A program made the translations under genes and the position numbers. Of a stretch of 64,000 nt of DNA, positions 10,831-24,470 are shown one piece after another. The notes below the pieces were generated by a model. The model was not told the origin of the DNA and ran no database searches. It saw nothing but the letters and a program-made list of their open reading frames with translations. Position 1 is the first letter of the stretch. Each line of letters opens with the position of its first letter. The DNA is from Triticum aestivum (lineage: Eukaryota; Streptophyta; Magnoliopsida; Poales; Poaceae), in assembly GCF_018294505.1 (NCBI RefSeq), contig NC_057810.1, positions 201,071,238 through 201,135,237 of the forward strand, written 5' to 3'.

Positions 10831-10970
10831 GCGGTGGAGGCTGGATGAACAGGAGCCCATGGATGAACAGTCGCAGGTGGAAGCTGTAGGAGGTCAACGG
10901 TGCATGAACAGTAGCCCATGGAGGCTGGAGGAGGTCGACGATGGAGATGAACAACATCCCGTGGAGTCCC

Positions 10971-11236
10971 GTTTTGCGGTACACCACACCCCTCCTGATG
11001 AATAGGATCCCCATTTTGACCATAGCGCTCCAACACAAGTCTATTTCCTCCGTTTTGCGGTATGCCACACCCCTCCCGATCAACAGGACCCTGTTTCGAC
11101 CGTGGGAGGTCCAACAGAAGTCCGTTTCCTTTGTTTTGTGGTATGCCAGACCCCTCCCGATGAACAGGATCCCGTATCGACCGTGGCCGGTCGAACACAA
11201 GGTTGTTTCCTCCATTCTGCGGTACGCCAGGCCTCG
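10971..11236. repeat. 81-bp tandem repeats near the left CACTA end
   Basis: Units start at 10971, 11052 and 11133, with a partial fourth at 11214. All are exactly 81 bp apart and begin GTTTTGCGGTATGCCA or a variant. The period is three times the 27 bp of the array at the right end. Confidence 0.85.
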
Positions 11237-12165
11237 TTTTCATCAGCTATTCCGTCCAAGCCGGTTGGCTCCCGATGAACACGACGACACATTCCGTTCT
11301 GACCCAGCCAGTCGGCTCCCCATGAACACAATGACGACGCAGTTTCTCCGTTTCGCCCCAGCCATGTATACAAGCCCTGGCCGTACGTATGAACGAGTAG
11401 GCGTTCGAGACCCTGCCCGTCTGTACGTACGTGGCCGTATTTACTTTCTTGCACCCTGGCCGCTATACGTATGTGTACATGCTACGTGCACGCCTCTACT
11501 ACGACACGTGCGTGCCTCTACTATGACACATGCGCGCCTCTACATCGACCAGTATGTATGTACACGTTCGCGACCAGAATGACAACGCTACATACGCTTC
11601 GACCACGTGGGTCCCGACTGTCAGGCACTTCCTTGCGTGTGAAGATGTAGCTGGTGGGTCCCAATAGTCAGGGGGCAAATCATTTTTTTGCCCGTAATAT
11701 GGACGCACTTCCTTGCGTGCGAAGATGTAGCTGGTGGGTCCCAGCAGTCAGGAGGGAAATATTTTTTTTCACAAAATACGGTGGCCCGTCCGGTGGGTCC
11801 CTGCTGTCAGGTGGAGGAATCATTATTTTGTGCGTAATAAGGAGGCACTTCCTTGCTGCGGCCGTGGACCCAGCTGCCAGCCTCTCCACATATAGTACTC
11901 TTCCGATGGAAGTCATTCCTTGACCATGTTGACCACGCCGCGCAGAGAGCACCAGGGCGGTGGACGACGGCGAGGCCTAGGAAGGGGATGACGCGGAGCC
12001 GGGGAAGACGCGGTAGTGGATGCCCACACGAAGAGGAGTATGAGAGTTCACTGGTTGGGCTGCGGTGTGAGGCTGCCGTCGTCGCAGAATAACAGGGGGT
12101 GTGGGTGAGTGGAGGGATGACCTGGCCAACGGTGGGAGTAGTAGGGGCGGTGAGGCCTCCGCGGC
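11237..12165. other. Left subterminal region of the CACTA, unit 1 of a duplication
   Basis: Non-coding. From about 11600 it contains two or three copies of a segment with CTTCCTTGCGTGCGAAG and GCTGGTGGGTCC. The same segment recurs at 24470-24700. The LTR element at 12166 splits this unit, which continues at 24243. Confidence 0.6.
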
Positions 12166-15100
12166 TGTCACATCCCCAGTTCAGGCCTTGCTTGTCTTTG
12201 CTTTGTCATCCATGCGTCATGTCTAAATTTATTTGAAACTTGAAATGGGGGGTGTTGAACCCTAGCACCAAATGAAATCAACTAGGGTAAAAAATTAAAT
12301 CTTTTCAATGAACCCAAAATGCCTTCATAAATGTCCGTCATTTTTGAATTGGTCTAGAACCTCTGCCAAAAATGATGCACATATTTTTAGGCCATTCTTG
12401 ATTTTTGAATTAACCCATATTGTATTTGAATTGGGGCATTTAAATACTATAAATATTTTTTAAATGCTCCAACAATCTTGGAATTAGTTGAGGGCCTCTG
12501 GAATAATTCATTTAGTGCCCATAACTATTTCTAGAATTTTTAGTAGTGGATTGGTTTGAAAACCAAATTAAAACAAATTTGCATAAATAGAAAACAATAA
12601 ATAAAAGCAGAGAGCAGAAAGTTACCTGAACTTACCTGGCAGCCCACCCGCAGCCCAACACTGTGCAGCCCAGCAGCGGCCCAGCCCACTAGGCGCCCCC
12701 CCTGTCGCCTTCCTCCTCGTGCCAGTAGGCAGAGGAGGGACACCGCGACGCCGCCGAGCTCGCCACGCCACCTCCCTCTTTGCCTGCCTCACTGAGGCGC
12801 CTCGAAGCCTCCTCGGCATCGCTCTGGACCCCTGACCCCCCTCACTCTCCCGTGCACCTCTCCCCCATCTCCCTACCTCTCTCCCTCGCCATTCCCCATC
12901 TCACTGAGCGCAGCCGTCGCCGCCGACTAGAACCACCGCGGCCACAGGCCCTCCCTCGCCTCGCCGATGTGTCCATGGCCTCCGCCTCGACCTACTCTTC
13001 CTCCTCACCACACCCAGCGACGCCGGGAGCCCTGCAGTGGCGCCGACACCGTCGTCTTCAACCTTCGGCTCCGAGATCGCCGGAGATGCTTTGACGCCGT
13101 CCGTGCCTCCCCGAGCTCAACGACCGCACCAGAAGACTCGCCGTGAGCCCCGCCATCTTCCCCCCCTCTCCCGCGTTCATTTGCATGCTCTAGCCGTGCT
13201 AGCCACCGGACCCGAGAGCTCACCGCCGCTGCGCTCGTCGTCGCCGGCGAATAGGCTAGCCACCGTCGCCTACGAGCACTGCTACGTGCTCAACACGTTC
13301 CCAAAAACCCAACACCACCATCCTCTAGTCCTCCCGCGCACCGCAGCATCGTTGCCGAGCTTGTCCGAGCTCCGGCCGCCGCACTTGCCATCGCCGCCGT
13401 CGCTACGGTCCACTCCAGCGCGAGCTGATGGCTCCGCTGGATGCGGACGAGCACCAGCTTCTCGCCAAGCCAAACCGCCGCTCGTTTCGTCGCCCGTGCT
13501 GCGTTCCCGAACCGCGCCGCCGTCTCGGGCCTCGCCGGCGTCATGTCGCCGGTGGGTTTGACCCCCGCTGACCGTTGACCGGTGGGCCCAGTTTGACCTT
13601 TGGGTCAATGACAGGTGGGGCCCGCCCTGCTAACTAACCCAGGATTAGCGCTAACTAAATTTAGTTAGTTTAACTAACTACTGACAGACGGGACCCACTG
13701 GCCAGTTTGACCCGGACCGTGCCTCGTTGACCTGCTGACGTCATGATGATGTCAGGCTGACGCAGTAAGTCATTTTCTGGATTTAAGTTAATTCAGGAAA
13801 TTCCAGAAAATAGTATAAACTTCTAAAATTCATAGAAATTCAACCGTAACTCCAAATTAAATAATTTATATATGAAAAATGATCAGAAAAATCCAATCTA
13901 TCCATCTGCACTAGTTTCATGCATGTTTAAACAACTTAACCTTGCTGTTTAGTGCAAAACATGATAAGGCACCATTTGAATTCATAGTTTGAATTTGGGG
14001 TTGAACCTTTGGCTCAATATGACCCAAATCCATCTGGTTGTAGCTGCATTAGGCCAACACACTCATATTGCCATGTCATGAGCATGCATCATATTATGCA
14101 TTGCATTGATTGTATTTCTTCTCTGTTGCCGGTATCTGTCCCCTCTCGGTAGACGATGTTCCGACGTTGTGATCGTTGACACTGATGAAGACTCAATGCT
14201 ATCTTCAGAAGTGCCATGCAAGCAAAACCCCCTTGTTCATTCCGATACAATCCCACTCTCTCGCTCCTACTCTCTTTTACTGCATTAGGACAACAACGAT
14301 TCAACTGTTACTTGCTGCGGTAGCTGAACCCCTTTATCCTTTGCATGACCTGTCATTGCCACAGTAAATAGATGAAACCCACTAGCATGAGTAGGAGTTG
14401 TTTGAGCCCTGTTGTGCCTACTCATTCATGCTTGTTTGTCATGCCTGCTATTGCTTAGAGTTGTGTCAGGTCTGATTCATCCGGGATGAATCAGAGGTGT
14501 GTGAACATGTCCTACGGTGTGTGAGCTAAGCGTGTGAACACGATTTGGTAAAGGTAGCGGTGAGAGGCCATGTAGGAGTACATGGTGGGTTGTCTCATTG
14601 CAGCCGTCCTCAGGAACTGAGTTCTGTGTTTGTGATCCATGATTCAGCTACTACCACGCATTGGGCCCGAAACCAATGGACCCTCTCGGCTTCTTGATCA
14701 CCCTTGTCCTCTGTCCAGGAGTTGCAAGTAGTTTCTGGTGTTTGTAGTATGCTGGAGGCCGTGGGCAGCGCTGACCGGAGGGGTGGGCTGTGATGCGGTA
14801 GGCACGTGGCACGGTGTACCGGGCGCCCGTTTGGTGTCTTGGGAACCCTGTTCACATCGTTTGGGGCTGTGAGCGAAACCCCGGCCGGATCTCCTCATGG
14901 ATGGAACCCGAATAGGCGATAAACCTGGACTAGAGACTTGAGTGTTTAGGTAGGCCGTGGCCGACACCCACGTTGGTCTTCCGCTTGAAGGTTGCCGAGT
15001 ACATGTCGTGTAAACGGCAGTAAGTGGTGAGAGCGTGTGTGAAGAAGTACACCCTTGCAGGGTTAACATCATCTATTCGAATAGCCGTGTCCGCGGTAAA

Positions 15101-16276
15101 GGACTTCTGGGTTGCCTGTACAGTTCATAGACAAGTGAAAGTGGATACTCTAAAATACGCAAGATAAGCGTGAGTGCTATGGATGGCGTTCTCGTAGGGA
15201 GACGGGAGTGGATCCATAGTGGTGTATTGGTTGGTGAATATGTGGACTCGTGTGCGCCACCTCAAAAGAGTTACTTGCAGTCATAGTTCAGGATAGCCAC
15301 CGAGTCAAAGCTGGCTTGCTGCAGTTAAACCCCACCATCCCCTTGTTGATAATGATGCATATGTAGTTAGTTCTGATGTAAGTCTTGCTGGGTACATTTG
15401 TACTCACGTTTGCCTATTTTATGTTTTTGCAGAGAGACATCTGTCTCGCTAGTAGTTCCGCATGGTCTTCGACGTTTAGCTTGTTACCTCAGCTACGATC
15501 TTGTGCCCTCGGCAGGATCGGGTAGACAGTCAGGCTTCTCAGCCTTTTTCATTTATAGATGTCTGTACTCAGACATGATAGCTTCCGCTTGTGTTTTGAC
15601 TTGTATGCTCTAAATGTTGGGTCATGAGACCCATGTTTGTAGTATCTCGCTCCTCGGAGCCTATTGAATAAATACTTGAGTCGTAGAGTCATGTTGTGAT
15701 GCCATGTTGTATTTGCACATATCGAGCATATTTTGTGTATGTTATTGAAATGCTTGGTATGTGTGGGATCTGACTATCTAGTTGTTTATCCTTAGTAGCC
15801 TCTCTTACCGGGAAATGTCTCCTAGTGTTTCCACCGAGCCATGGTAGCTTGCTACTGCTCCGGAACACTTAGGCTGGCCGGCAGGTGTCCTTCTTCGTTC
15901 TTGTGTCTGTTCCTTCGGGAAAATGTGACACGATGAATACCGGAGTCCTGTTAGCCCGCTACAGCCCGGTTCACCGGAGTCCTGCTAGCCCAGTGCTACA
16001 GCCCGGATTCACTCGCTGATGACCGACACGTTCGATGCTGGGTCATGGATGCCTGTCCCTGTAAGTCTGTGCCATTTTGAGTTTACGACTAGCCATGTCA
16101 GCCCGGGCTCCTTATCATATGGATGCTAGCGACACTATCATATACGTGTGCCAAAAGGCGCAAACGGTCCCGGGCAAAGGTAAGGCGACACCCGTGGGAA
16201 TACCGTGCGTGAGGCCGCAAAGTGATATGAGGTGTTACATGCTAGATCGATGTGGCATTGAGTCGGGGTCCTGACA
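12166..16276 (+). repeat. 5' LTR (4111 bp)
   Basis: It has a GC-rich segment (about 12640-13560) with many spurious open frames on both strands. This segment is shared with the 3' LTR, so the frames there are not separate genes. Confidence 0.9.
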
Positions 16277-16280
16277 GTGT

Positions 16281-16292
16281 TGGTATCAGAGC
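16281..16292 (+). other. Primer binding site
   Basis: TGGTATCAGAGC, the perfect tRNA-Met complement, starts four bases after the LTR end. Confidence 0.9.
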
Positions 16293-19200
16293 CTGACTGC
16301 CTGTAGGATTACCAAGCCAAACCGGTCGAAGTTGAGTCTAGAAATGCTTTAGTTATATGTAGGGGAATTGATTGTGGGATGGGAACGTAAGGCTCTTTTT
16401 ACTCCTTATACCTCATGGCCTTCTGATCTGGGTCATCATCTTCTCTTCTACGGGGATTAAGAACTAGGCTTCTCATCTATCTACTAGGATGACGAGTTAC
16501 TATGTTAGAGACTTATAGGATTGATAGTTTCAAGCCTCAATTCAGTTTCTACTACTTTTGATATGTTCTCAGTTGAACCAGAACCTTGATATGATGTTGT
16601 TAAGTGACTATGCAAATCCTTGTGAATGTCTCAAATCTTTTCTGAGCATTTGCAACCGTTATGCTGTCCGAGTCATCCCAGGTTTCTAAATAGTCTGATG
16701 CGTTTGCAAAATTATTTCTTCCCATTTTGATGTCTCTTTGGGCCAGATTAACCACACTAATCGGTGAGTTGAGGTACTCTATTGCCTTGACATATATGTT
16801 GGAGTTATTATTATGACCCTAGGTGTCCTAGAGTGTCACTAGTAATCTTAACCATGTTTTGTGTTCCCCGTGTGATGAATCTGGCCATCATTCTCGAAAG
16901 CATCTCGTGATGCTACTTAGGAGTAGGTATTCTATTCCTAGGTTCTTGAACCCGAGATTCACTCTACTTACTTCATGTTGATAGTGTTTGCTAGTTCCTT
17001 TAGGTTATTAGTAACCTTGCGATAGTCCTCGAGGTCTGTGGTATTTCCTTCTTCCAAATACCATGAACCATTCAGGCAGAAGTTATTTGAACCAAAAGAT
17101 CACAATAAGATTACTCTTGAGGAGTTCTCTATTCATAAATCGTGACTCTGCCAGTCCTACATCTTTGCATGGGTTATCCGGAAGAAACATGTTGAACTTG
17201 GTTCGACATACTAATCTGTGCATCCACAACTCAAAAAATCGTATGTTCTTTTGGGTTGTCCCTCTTTAGTTGTATTCTGACCCCCGTCTATCATTTGATA
17301 GTCAAGAGTATGCGTGCATTCGTTCATCGATGCTTATTACTCTTGTGGTCCATCAAGCCATTCTATTCTGGAATGACTAGGAGAAACAAACTCCAGTACC
17401 TTGTCCATTTCTAGGATTGGGTCAAAGCAGTCGTACTCCGCAGATCAAATTTCTAATCTTGCTTTTGCTCTGTTCTACCTTGGAGTATTACCATCTTTAT
17501 ATCAAGAATGTCATGGGAATTGCACACCATCCTATGAACTCTTGACACAGTGATACTTCTCTCCATCATTATTCATTTCTCGGTTCCCGTGTTGTTGCAA
17601 CCGGAATGTCGACAAGTGAATCATGATGTGTGAAATCAATACTCCTAGCAACCTTGTTGCTTGGTAGTTAAAGGACAATAATTTCATTCTTAGCGTGTTG
17701 GTTCTTGAATCATCATTCTAAGACTGTTTGTGCTACCTAGTCCTTATTTCTGGTGTACTCTTCAATCAATGAGTTAGGGTTTCAATCCCTTGCTTAATTG
17801 ATCACATCATCTTGCCTCGGAAACAAGATTGTTCTCGAGCTTAATAACATATTGGTGGTTCGTAATTTTCCGAATATCTTCTCGGAAGTATTACCAGGTT
17901 GTCACCTGACCGCTATGTTGGGTTCGTGATCAAGTTGGTTTTTCATAAACCACCCCCTTCTCTAATATCTGTGTTGGATACCCCTGAGCTAGTTGGTTGA
18001 GCTAGACAACAACTTGGAGAGTTGGAAGATGAAAGCTTGTCCTGCTTAGTTCATTTCCATAGGGATATCCTTGCATTTGTGTGTTTGTTGAAGAAATATG
18101 TTATCTTCATCGATTGATCCTCGTGATCAGTTGTCGGTGCTATGTCTTATCCAATCCTTAACTTGATTATGGGCTATCGTCAAATCAAATCAGAACCAAC
18201 GATGTTCTTAATGTTGTCTTACTCGTGGTTGATCCCTCGAGCATACACCATTATATCTTTTGGGTCTGACCAATGCTATCACTTGTTCACATAATTATGG
18301 AATTCCATCTTCATGGAAACCTGAATGAATTGTTGTTGACCCCATCAGCAACATTGTTATCTTCTCCATGATTTATGTTGAACATCCAGCTAGTATTGGA
18401 AACTTTATAAGCATTAACTTCATGTTCCGTTCATGAAGAATATGCTTGGACGGAAGAAGTGAGTCCCTCTAATTCATGTGCACTTGATGCAAGTTGCCGC
18501 CATGAATTTGAGAAGGCTTGTTTTACCTCCTCTAGAATCATCCCAAGTCAGTCATGCATGTGCGAAGTATTCTATGGTCTGATAGACTGATCATCTTCGT
18601 TCCATATGAACTCCGTATCACACTAAGCCACTGATTGATTTGTTCAAGGAAAAGAAGTCTAGCGCGCGTAAAGACTTCGAAATCCTTGATGATGGTTCCC
18701 CACCTGAACTCGGTAGTGTTTTATTATAAGACTACTACGTGGTCATGCTTGTCTCGGACAACGTGTTCATATGTTTGTAGCAGAACCAGCTCATGTTTTG
18801 GAGCTTACTACCGTAGTCCATTTCCCGAGAATCTTGCAACGCCGTCTCGTCGATTTGTGTTGCAAACTTTCATTTTTCTTTCTAGACTTGATAAGTCTGG
18901 AATATTCTGACACCAACCAGATCTGAATCTCAGGCAGATGTGATGGTTGGAACATTTCCCAAGAACTATAATATTGGTCTCGCGATAACCGGTAAAGTGG
19001 TTGTCGTCGCCAACACACCCCGCCGGAAGACCTATTATTGTAGTATCTTGATTGAAGAAGTTGGCCACCTCCCCATAAGGACTTCGTAGGATTTACTCCC
19101 TAGCTATGCCTTATGATTTTTGTGTTTCCGAAGTACGACCCTTACTTGATGTTCTAGATACCAGACCATTTCAAGGAATGGGATACGCTAGTACATCAAG

Positions 19201-20138
19201 GAGAACCTTAGAAGCGGAGTGCTAAATGTCTCTCGGTCGATCATCCAGATTTCGTCCCCTTGGCCTCGCTAAGGTGAAATCTGAGAAAGTGTTATCCTCC
19301 TTTGCATCTGCATCGTCCATCGCTATTCATCATGGTAGTATGTTGTGTTGTCAGCACCCTTGACATGGATGTTGGTAAAACCTTGATGATTATGGAAATG
19401 CTCAAGTTCTTGAGAGCACGCACAAGCGCTAGGTGTTACCATCGGCACTAACTGGGATTGCTCTCAGTTCCCTCGGTTATGCTATAACTTTTCAAACAGT
19501 GGACTCACTCTCTACTGTTGAGCTTCTCCCCAGTTACTAAAAACACCCCTTGTGTTGTTTTCAACAAGGTAATCCACATCATCCATTCTAGTCCGAGTAT
19601 GTCATTCTACCGAACCCCTCTAAACGATCGCTCGAGAATTGCCCTAAGTTGGTATAAAGAGTCTCAATGATCTTTGAATCAAAGGTAATTCTTTTTGCCA
19701 CTTAAGGGGTGATCCTATGAGTCACCTCCTCTAAGATGTCTCGTTATGGTATCATGGCAACTTAACTCCTCGCTGCGCTGACAACCGTTCACCACCTTCT
19801 TAAGTGTGGAATTGTAGTCTACCTGGTAAACCTCCGTCATCTGTTCCACTCCATTCCTCTAGAGGTGTGCTTCGTCTCTCAGCTCGAGAGATGTTGCTAT
19901 GTCCCATTCCGTGAGTTAATCCTGAGTTGTTCGACCTTCGAGAAGAACGATTCTTTTAGAGTTTTTCCTTTCCTCTCGTTGTTATGTTAGTTGGAGTTCT
20001 CAGAGCAAGACTTCGAGACAATGATGGTGAATGAATCAATGTTCATTTGAAGTGCAACCTGGATCGTGAAGATTGTGTTAGTTTGCGCTTCCCTTTCATC
20101 TTACTCTACGCTTGAATCTCGGGACGAGATTCTTGTTT
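16293..20138 (+). pseudogene. Degenerate gypsy polyprotein region
   Basis: No frame exceeds about 90 codons, but a reverse transcriptase ghost can be followed. Near 18162 the sequence translates as LDYG...YRQIK, like the family's DLRSGYHQIK. At 18241 it gives AYTIISFGLTNA, like EYTVMSFGLTNA. At about 18331 it gives VVDPISNIVIFS, where an active enzyme has FIDDILIYS. The catalytic Asp pair is thus replaced by Ser-Asn. Frameshifts and stops separate these blocks. Downstream (18500-19500) faint RNase H and integrase remnants are possible but not convincing. The element must have moved with help from an active relative. Confidence 0.6.
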
Positions 20139-20151
20139 AGTGGGGGTGAGT
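20139..20151 (+). other. Polypurine tract
   Basis: The sequence AGTGGGGGTGAGT directly precedes the 3' LTR. A closely similar tract occurs in reverse at about 48745 in the related minus-strand element. Confidence 0.8.
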
Positions 20152-23100
20152 TGTCACATCCCCAGTTCAGGCCTTGCTTGTCTTTGCTTTATCATCCATG
20201 CATCATGTCTAAATTTATTTGAAACTTGAAATGGGGGGTGTTGAACCCTAGCACCAAATGAATTCAACTAGGGTAAAAATTAAATCTTTTCAATGAACCC
20301 AAAATGCCTTCATAAATGTCCATCATTTTTGAATTGGTCTAGAACCTCTGCCAAAAATGATGCACATATTTTTAGGCCATTCTGGATTTTTGAATTAACC
20401 CATATTGTATCTGAATTGGGGCATTTAAATACTATAAATATTTTTTAAATGCTCCAACAATCTTGGAATTAGTTGAGGGCCTCTGGAATAATTCATTTAG
20501 TGCCCATAACTATTTCCAGAATTTTTAATAGTGGTTTGGTTTGAAAACCAAATTAAAACAAATTTGCATAAATAGAAAACAATAAATAAAAGCAGAGAGC
20601 AGAAACTTACCTGAGCTTACCTGGCAGCCCACCCGCAGCCCAACACTGTGCAGCCCAGCAGCGGCCCAGCCCACCAGGCGCCCCCCCCTGTCGCCTTCCT
20701 CCTCGTGCCAGTAGGCAGAGGAGGGACACCGCGACGCCGCCGAGCTCGCCACGCCACCTCCCTCCTTGCCTGCCTCACCGAGGCGCCTCGAAGCCCTCCT
20801 CGGCATCGCTCTGGACCCCTGACCCCCCTCACTCTCCCGTGCACCTCTCCCCTCTCTCCCTCGCCATTCCCCATCTCACCGAGCGCAGCCGTCGCCGCCG
20901 ACTAGAACCACCGCGGCCACAGGACCTCCCTCGCCTCGTCGACGTGTCCATGGCCTCCGCCTCGACCTACTCTTCCTCCTCACCATGCTAAGCGACGCCG
21001 GGAGCCCAGCAGTGGCGCCGACACCGTCGTCTTCAACCTTCGGCTCCGAGATTGCCGGAGATGCTTTGACGCCGTCCGTGCCTCCCCGAGCTCAACGACC
21101 GCACCAGAAGACTCGCCGTGAGCCCCGCCATCTTCCCCCCCTCTCCCGCGTTCATTTGCATGCTCTAGCCGTGCTAGCCACCGGACCCGAGAGCTCACCG
21201 CCGCTGCGCTCGTCGTCGCCGGCGAATAGGCTAGCCACCGTCGCGTACGAGCGTTGCTACGTGCTTTCCCAAAAACCCAACACCACCATCCTCTAGTCCT
21301 CCCGCGCACCGCAGCGTCGTTGCCGAGCTTGTCCGAGCTCCGGCCGCCGCACTTGCCATCGCCGCCGTCGCTACGGTCCACTCCAGCGCGAGCTGATGGC
21401 TCCGCTGGATGCGGACGAGCACCAGCTTCTCGCCAAGCCAAACCGCCGCTCGTTTCGTCGCCCGTGCTGCGTTCCCGAACCGCGCCGCCGTCTCGGGCCT
21501 CGCCGGCGTCATGTCGCCGGTGGGTTTGACCCCCGCTGACCGTTGACCGGTGGGCCCAGTTTGACCCTTGGGTCCATGACAGGTGGGGCCCGCCCTGCTA
21601 ACTAACCCAGGATTAGCGCTAACTAAATTTAGTTAGTTTAACTAACTACTGACAGACGGGACCCACTGGCCAGTTTGACCCGGACCGTGCCTCGTTGACC
21701 TGCTGACGTCATGATGATGTCAGGCTGACGCAGTAAGTCATTTTCTGGATTTAAGTTAATTCAGGAAATTCCAGAAAATAGTATAAACTTCTAAAATTCA
21801 TAGAAATTCAACCGTAACTCCAAATTAAATAATTTATATATGAAAAATGATCAGAAAAATCCAATCTATCCATCTGCACTAGTTTCATGCATGTTTAAAC
21901 AACTTAACCTTGCTGTTTAGTGCAAAACATGATAAGGCACCATTTGAATTCATAGTTTGAATTTGGGGTTGAACCTTTGGCTCAATATGACCCAAATCCA
22001 TCTGGTTGTAGTTGCATTAGGCCAACACACTCATATTGCCATGTCATGAGCATGCATCATATTGTGCATTGCATTGATTGTATTTCTTCTCTGTTGCCGG
22101 TATCTGTCCCCTCTCGGTAGACGATGTTCCGACGTTGTGATCGTTGACACTGATGAAGACTCAATGCTATCTTCAGAAGTGCCAGGCAAGCAAAACCCCC
22201 TAGTTCATTCCGATACAATCCCACTCTCTCGCTCCTGCTCTCTTTTACTGCATTAGGACAACAACGATTCAACTGTTACTTGCTGCGGTAGCTGAACCCC
22301 TTTATCCTTTGCATGACCTGTCATTGCAACAGTAAATAGATGAAACCCACTAGCATGAGTAGGAGTTGTTTGAGCCCTGTTGTGCCTACTCATTCATGCT
22401 TGTTTGTCATGCCTGCTATTGCTTAGAGTTGTGTCAGGTCTGATTCATCCGGGATGAATCAGAGGCGTGTGAACATGTCCTACGGTGTGTGAGCTAAGCG
22501 TGTGAACACGATTTGGTAAAGGTAGCGGTGAGAGGCCATGTAGGAGTACATGGTGGGTTGTCTCATTGCAGCCGTCCTCAGGAACTGAGTTCTGTGTTTG
22601 TGATCCATGATTCAGCTACTACCACGCATTGGGCCCGAAACCAATGGACCCTCTCGGCTTCTTGATCACCCTTGTCCTCTGTCCAGGAGTTGCAAGTAGT
22701 TTCTGGTGTTTGTAGTATGCTGGAGGCCGTGGGCAGCGCTGACCGGAGGGGTGGGCTGTGATGCGGTAGGCACGTGGCCGGGTATACCGGGCGCCCGTTT
22801 GGTGTCTCGGGAACCCTGTTCACATCGTTTGGGGCTGTGAGCGAAACCCCGGCCGGATCTCCTCATGGATGGAACCCGAATAGGCGATAAACCTGGACTA
22901 GAGACTTGAGTGTTTAGGTAGGCCGTGGCCGACACCCACGTTGGGCTTCCGCTTGAAGGTTGCCGAGTACATGTCGTGTAAACGGCGGTAAGTGGTGAGA
23001 GCGTGTGTGAAGAAGTACACCCCTGCAGGGTTAACATCATCTATTCGAATAGCCGTGTCCGCGGTAAAGGACTTCTGGGTTGCCTGTACAGTTCATAGAC

Positions 23101-24242
23101 AAGTGAAAGTGGATACTCCAAAATACGCAAGATAAGCGTGAGTGCTATGGATGGCGTTCTCGTAGGGAGACGGGAGTGGATCCATAGTGGTGTATTAGTT
23201 GGTGAATATGTGGACTCGTGTGCGCCACCTCAAAAGAGTTACTTGCAGTCGTAGTTCAGGATAGCCACCGAGTCAAAGCTGGCTTGCTGCAGTTAAACCC
23301 CACCATCCCTTGTTGATAATGATGCATATGTAGTTAGTTCTGATGTAAGTCTTGCTAGGTACATTTGTAATCATGTTTGCCTATTTTATGTTTTCGCAGA
23401 GAGACGTCAGTCTCGCTAGTAGTTCCGCGTTGTCTTCGACGTTTAGCTTGTTACCTCAGCTACGATCTTGTGCCCTCGGCAGGATCGGGTAGACAGTCAG
23501 GCTTCTCAACCTTTTACATTTATAGATGTCTGTACTCAGACATGATAGCTTCCGCTTGTGTTTTGACTTGTATGCTCTGAATGTTGGGTCATGAGACCCA
23601 TGTTTGTAATATCTCGCTCCTCGGAGCCTATTGAATAAATACTTGAGTCGTAGAGTCATGTTGTGATGCCATGTTGTATTTGCACATATCGAGCATATTG
23701 TGTGTATGTTATTTAAATGCTTGGTATGTGTGGGATCTGACTATCTAGTTGTTTATCCTTAGTAGCCTCTCTTACTGGGAAATGTCTCCTAGTGTTTCCA
23801 CTGAGCCATGGTAGCTTGCTACTGCTCCGGAACACTTAGGCTGGCCGGCATGTGTCCTTCTTCGTTCCTGTGTCTGTCCCTTCGGGGAAATGTCACGCGA
23901 TGATACCGGAGTCCTGTTAGCCCGCTACAGCCCGGTTCACCGGAGTCCTGCTAGCCCAGTGCTACAGCCCGGATTCACTCGCTGATGACCGACACGTTCG
24001 ATGCTGGGTCATGGATGCATGTCCCTGTAAGTCTGTGCCACTTTGGGTTTACGACTAGCCATGTCAGCCCGGGCTCCTTATCATATAGAAGCTAGCGACA
24101 CTATCATATATGTGTGCCAAAAGGCGCAAACGGTCCCGGGCAAAGGTAAGGCGACACCCGTGGGAATACTGTGCGTGAGGCCGCAAAGTGATATGAGGTG
24201 TTACATGCTAGATCGATGTGGCATTGAGTCGGGGTCCTGACA
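20152..24242 (+). repeat. 3' LTR (4091 bp)
   Basis: Nearly identical to 12166-16276, with the same ends. It is followed by the GCGGC target duplication. Confidence 0.9.
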
Positions 24243-24470
24243 GCGGCAGCACAACCGACCACAGGAGGGAGCAGGCGGCACGACCGACGCTGCTTTGGGC
24301 AGCTGGAGCAAGAAGACCAGAGGTTGAAGAAGCACTACAGCCATTGGATGGACATCGTACGGTCACTGGAGCTAGAATCATTCATATTGACTAAGTTGAC
24401 AAAGCCCTCCATCCCCTTCAACTTAGTTGGCCCACAAGTCAGCCTCCCACTATGTTGGGTCCCAGCTAGC

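Larger units (their letters stand above)
12166..24242 (+). mobile_element. Complete gypsy-type LTR retrotransposon, 12.1 kb
   Basis: The 5' LTR is 12166-16276, the 3' LTR 20152-24242, both starting TGTCACATCC and ending GTCCTGACA. The target duplication GCGGC lies at 12161-12165 and 24243-24247. The primer site TGGTATCAGAGC is at 16281-16292 and the polypurine tract TAGTGGGGGTGAGT directly before 20152. The LTRs differ at nine positions in their first 385 bp and less often in the rest that I compared, so insertion was recent. The internal region is only 3.9 kb and encodes nothing intact. Confidence 0.9.

Noticed and set aside
10455..11582. Long open frames on both strands (up to 262 codons) in the left CACTA region
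   Set aside because: They lie over 26-bp and 81-bp tandem repeats. The 81-bp period is a multiple of three, so any open unit stays open. The peptides are repetitive, with no domain.
12780..13608. Several GC-rich frames of 100-170 codons in the 5' LTR, with near-identical ones at 20525-21529
   Set aside because: Both sets are in LTRs of one element, on both strands and in overlapping frames, with Pro/Ala/Arg-rich composition typical of random GC-rich sequence.
18808..19068. Frame beginning MANFFNQDTTIIG with a close counterpart at 49749-50081
   Set aside because: In both elements it is antisense to the decayed polyprotein. The similarity follows from the elements being related, and the two frames diverge by frameshifts.
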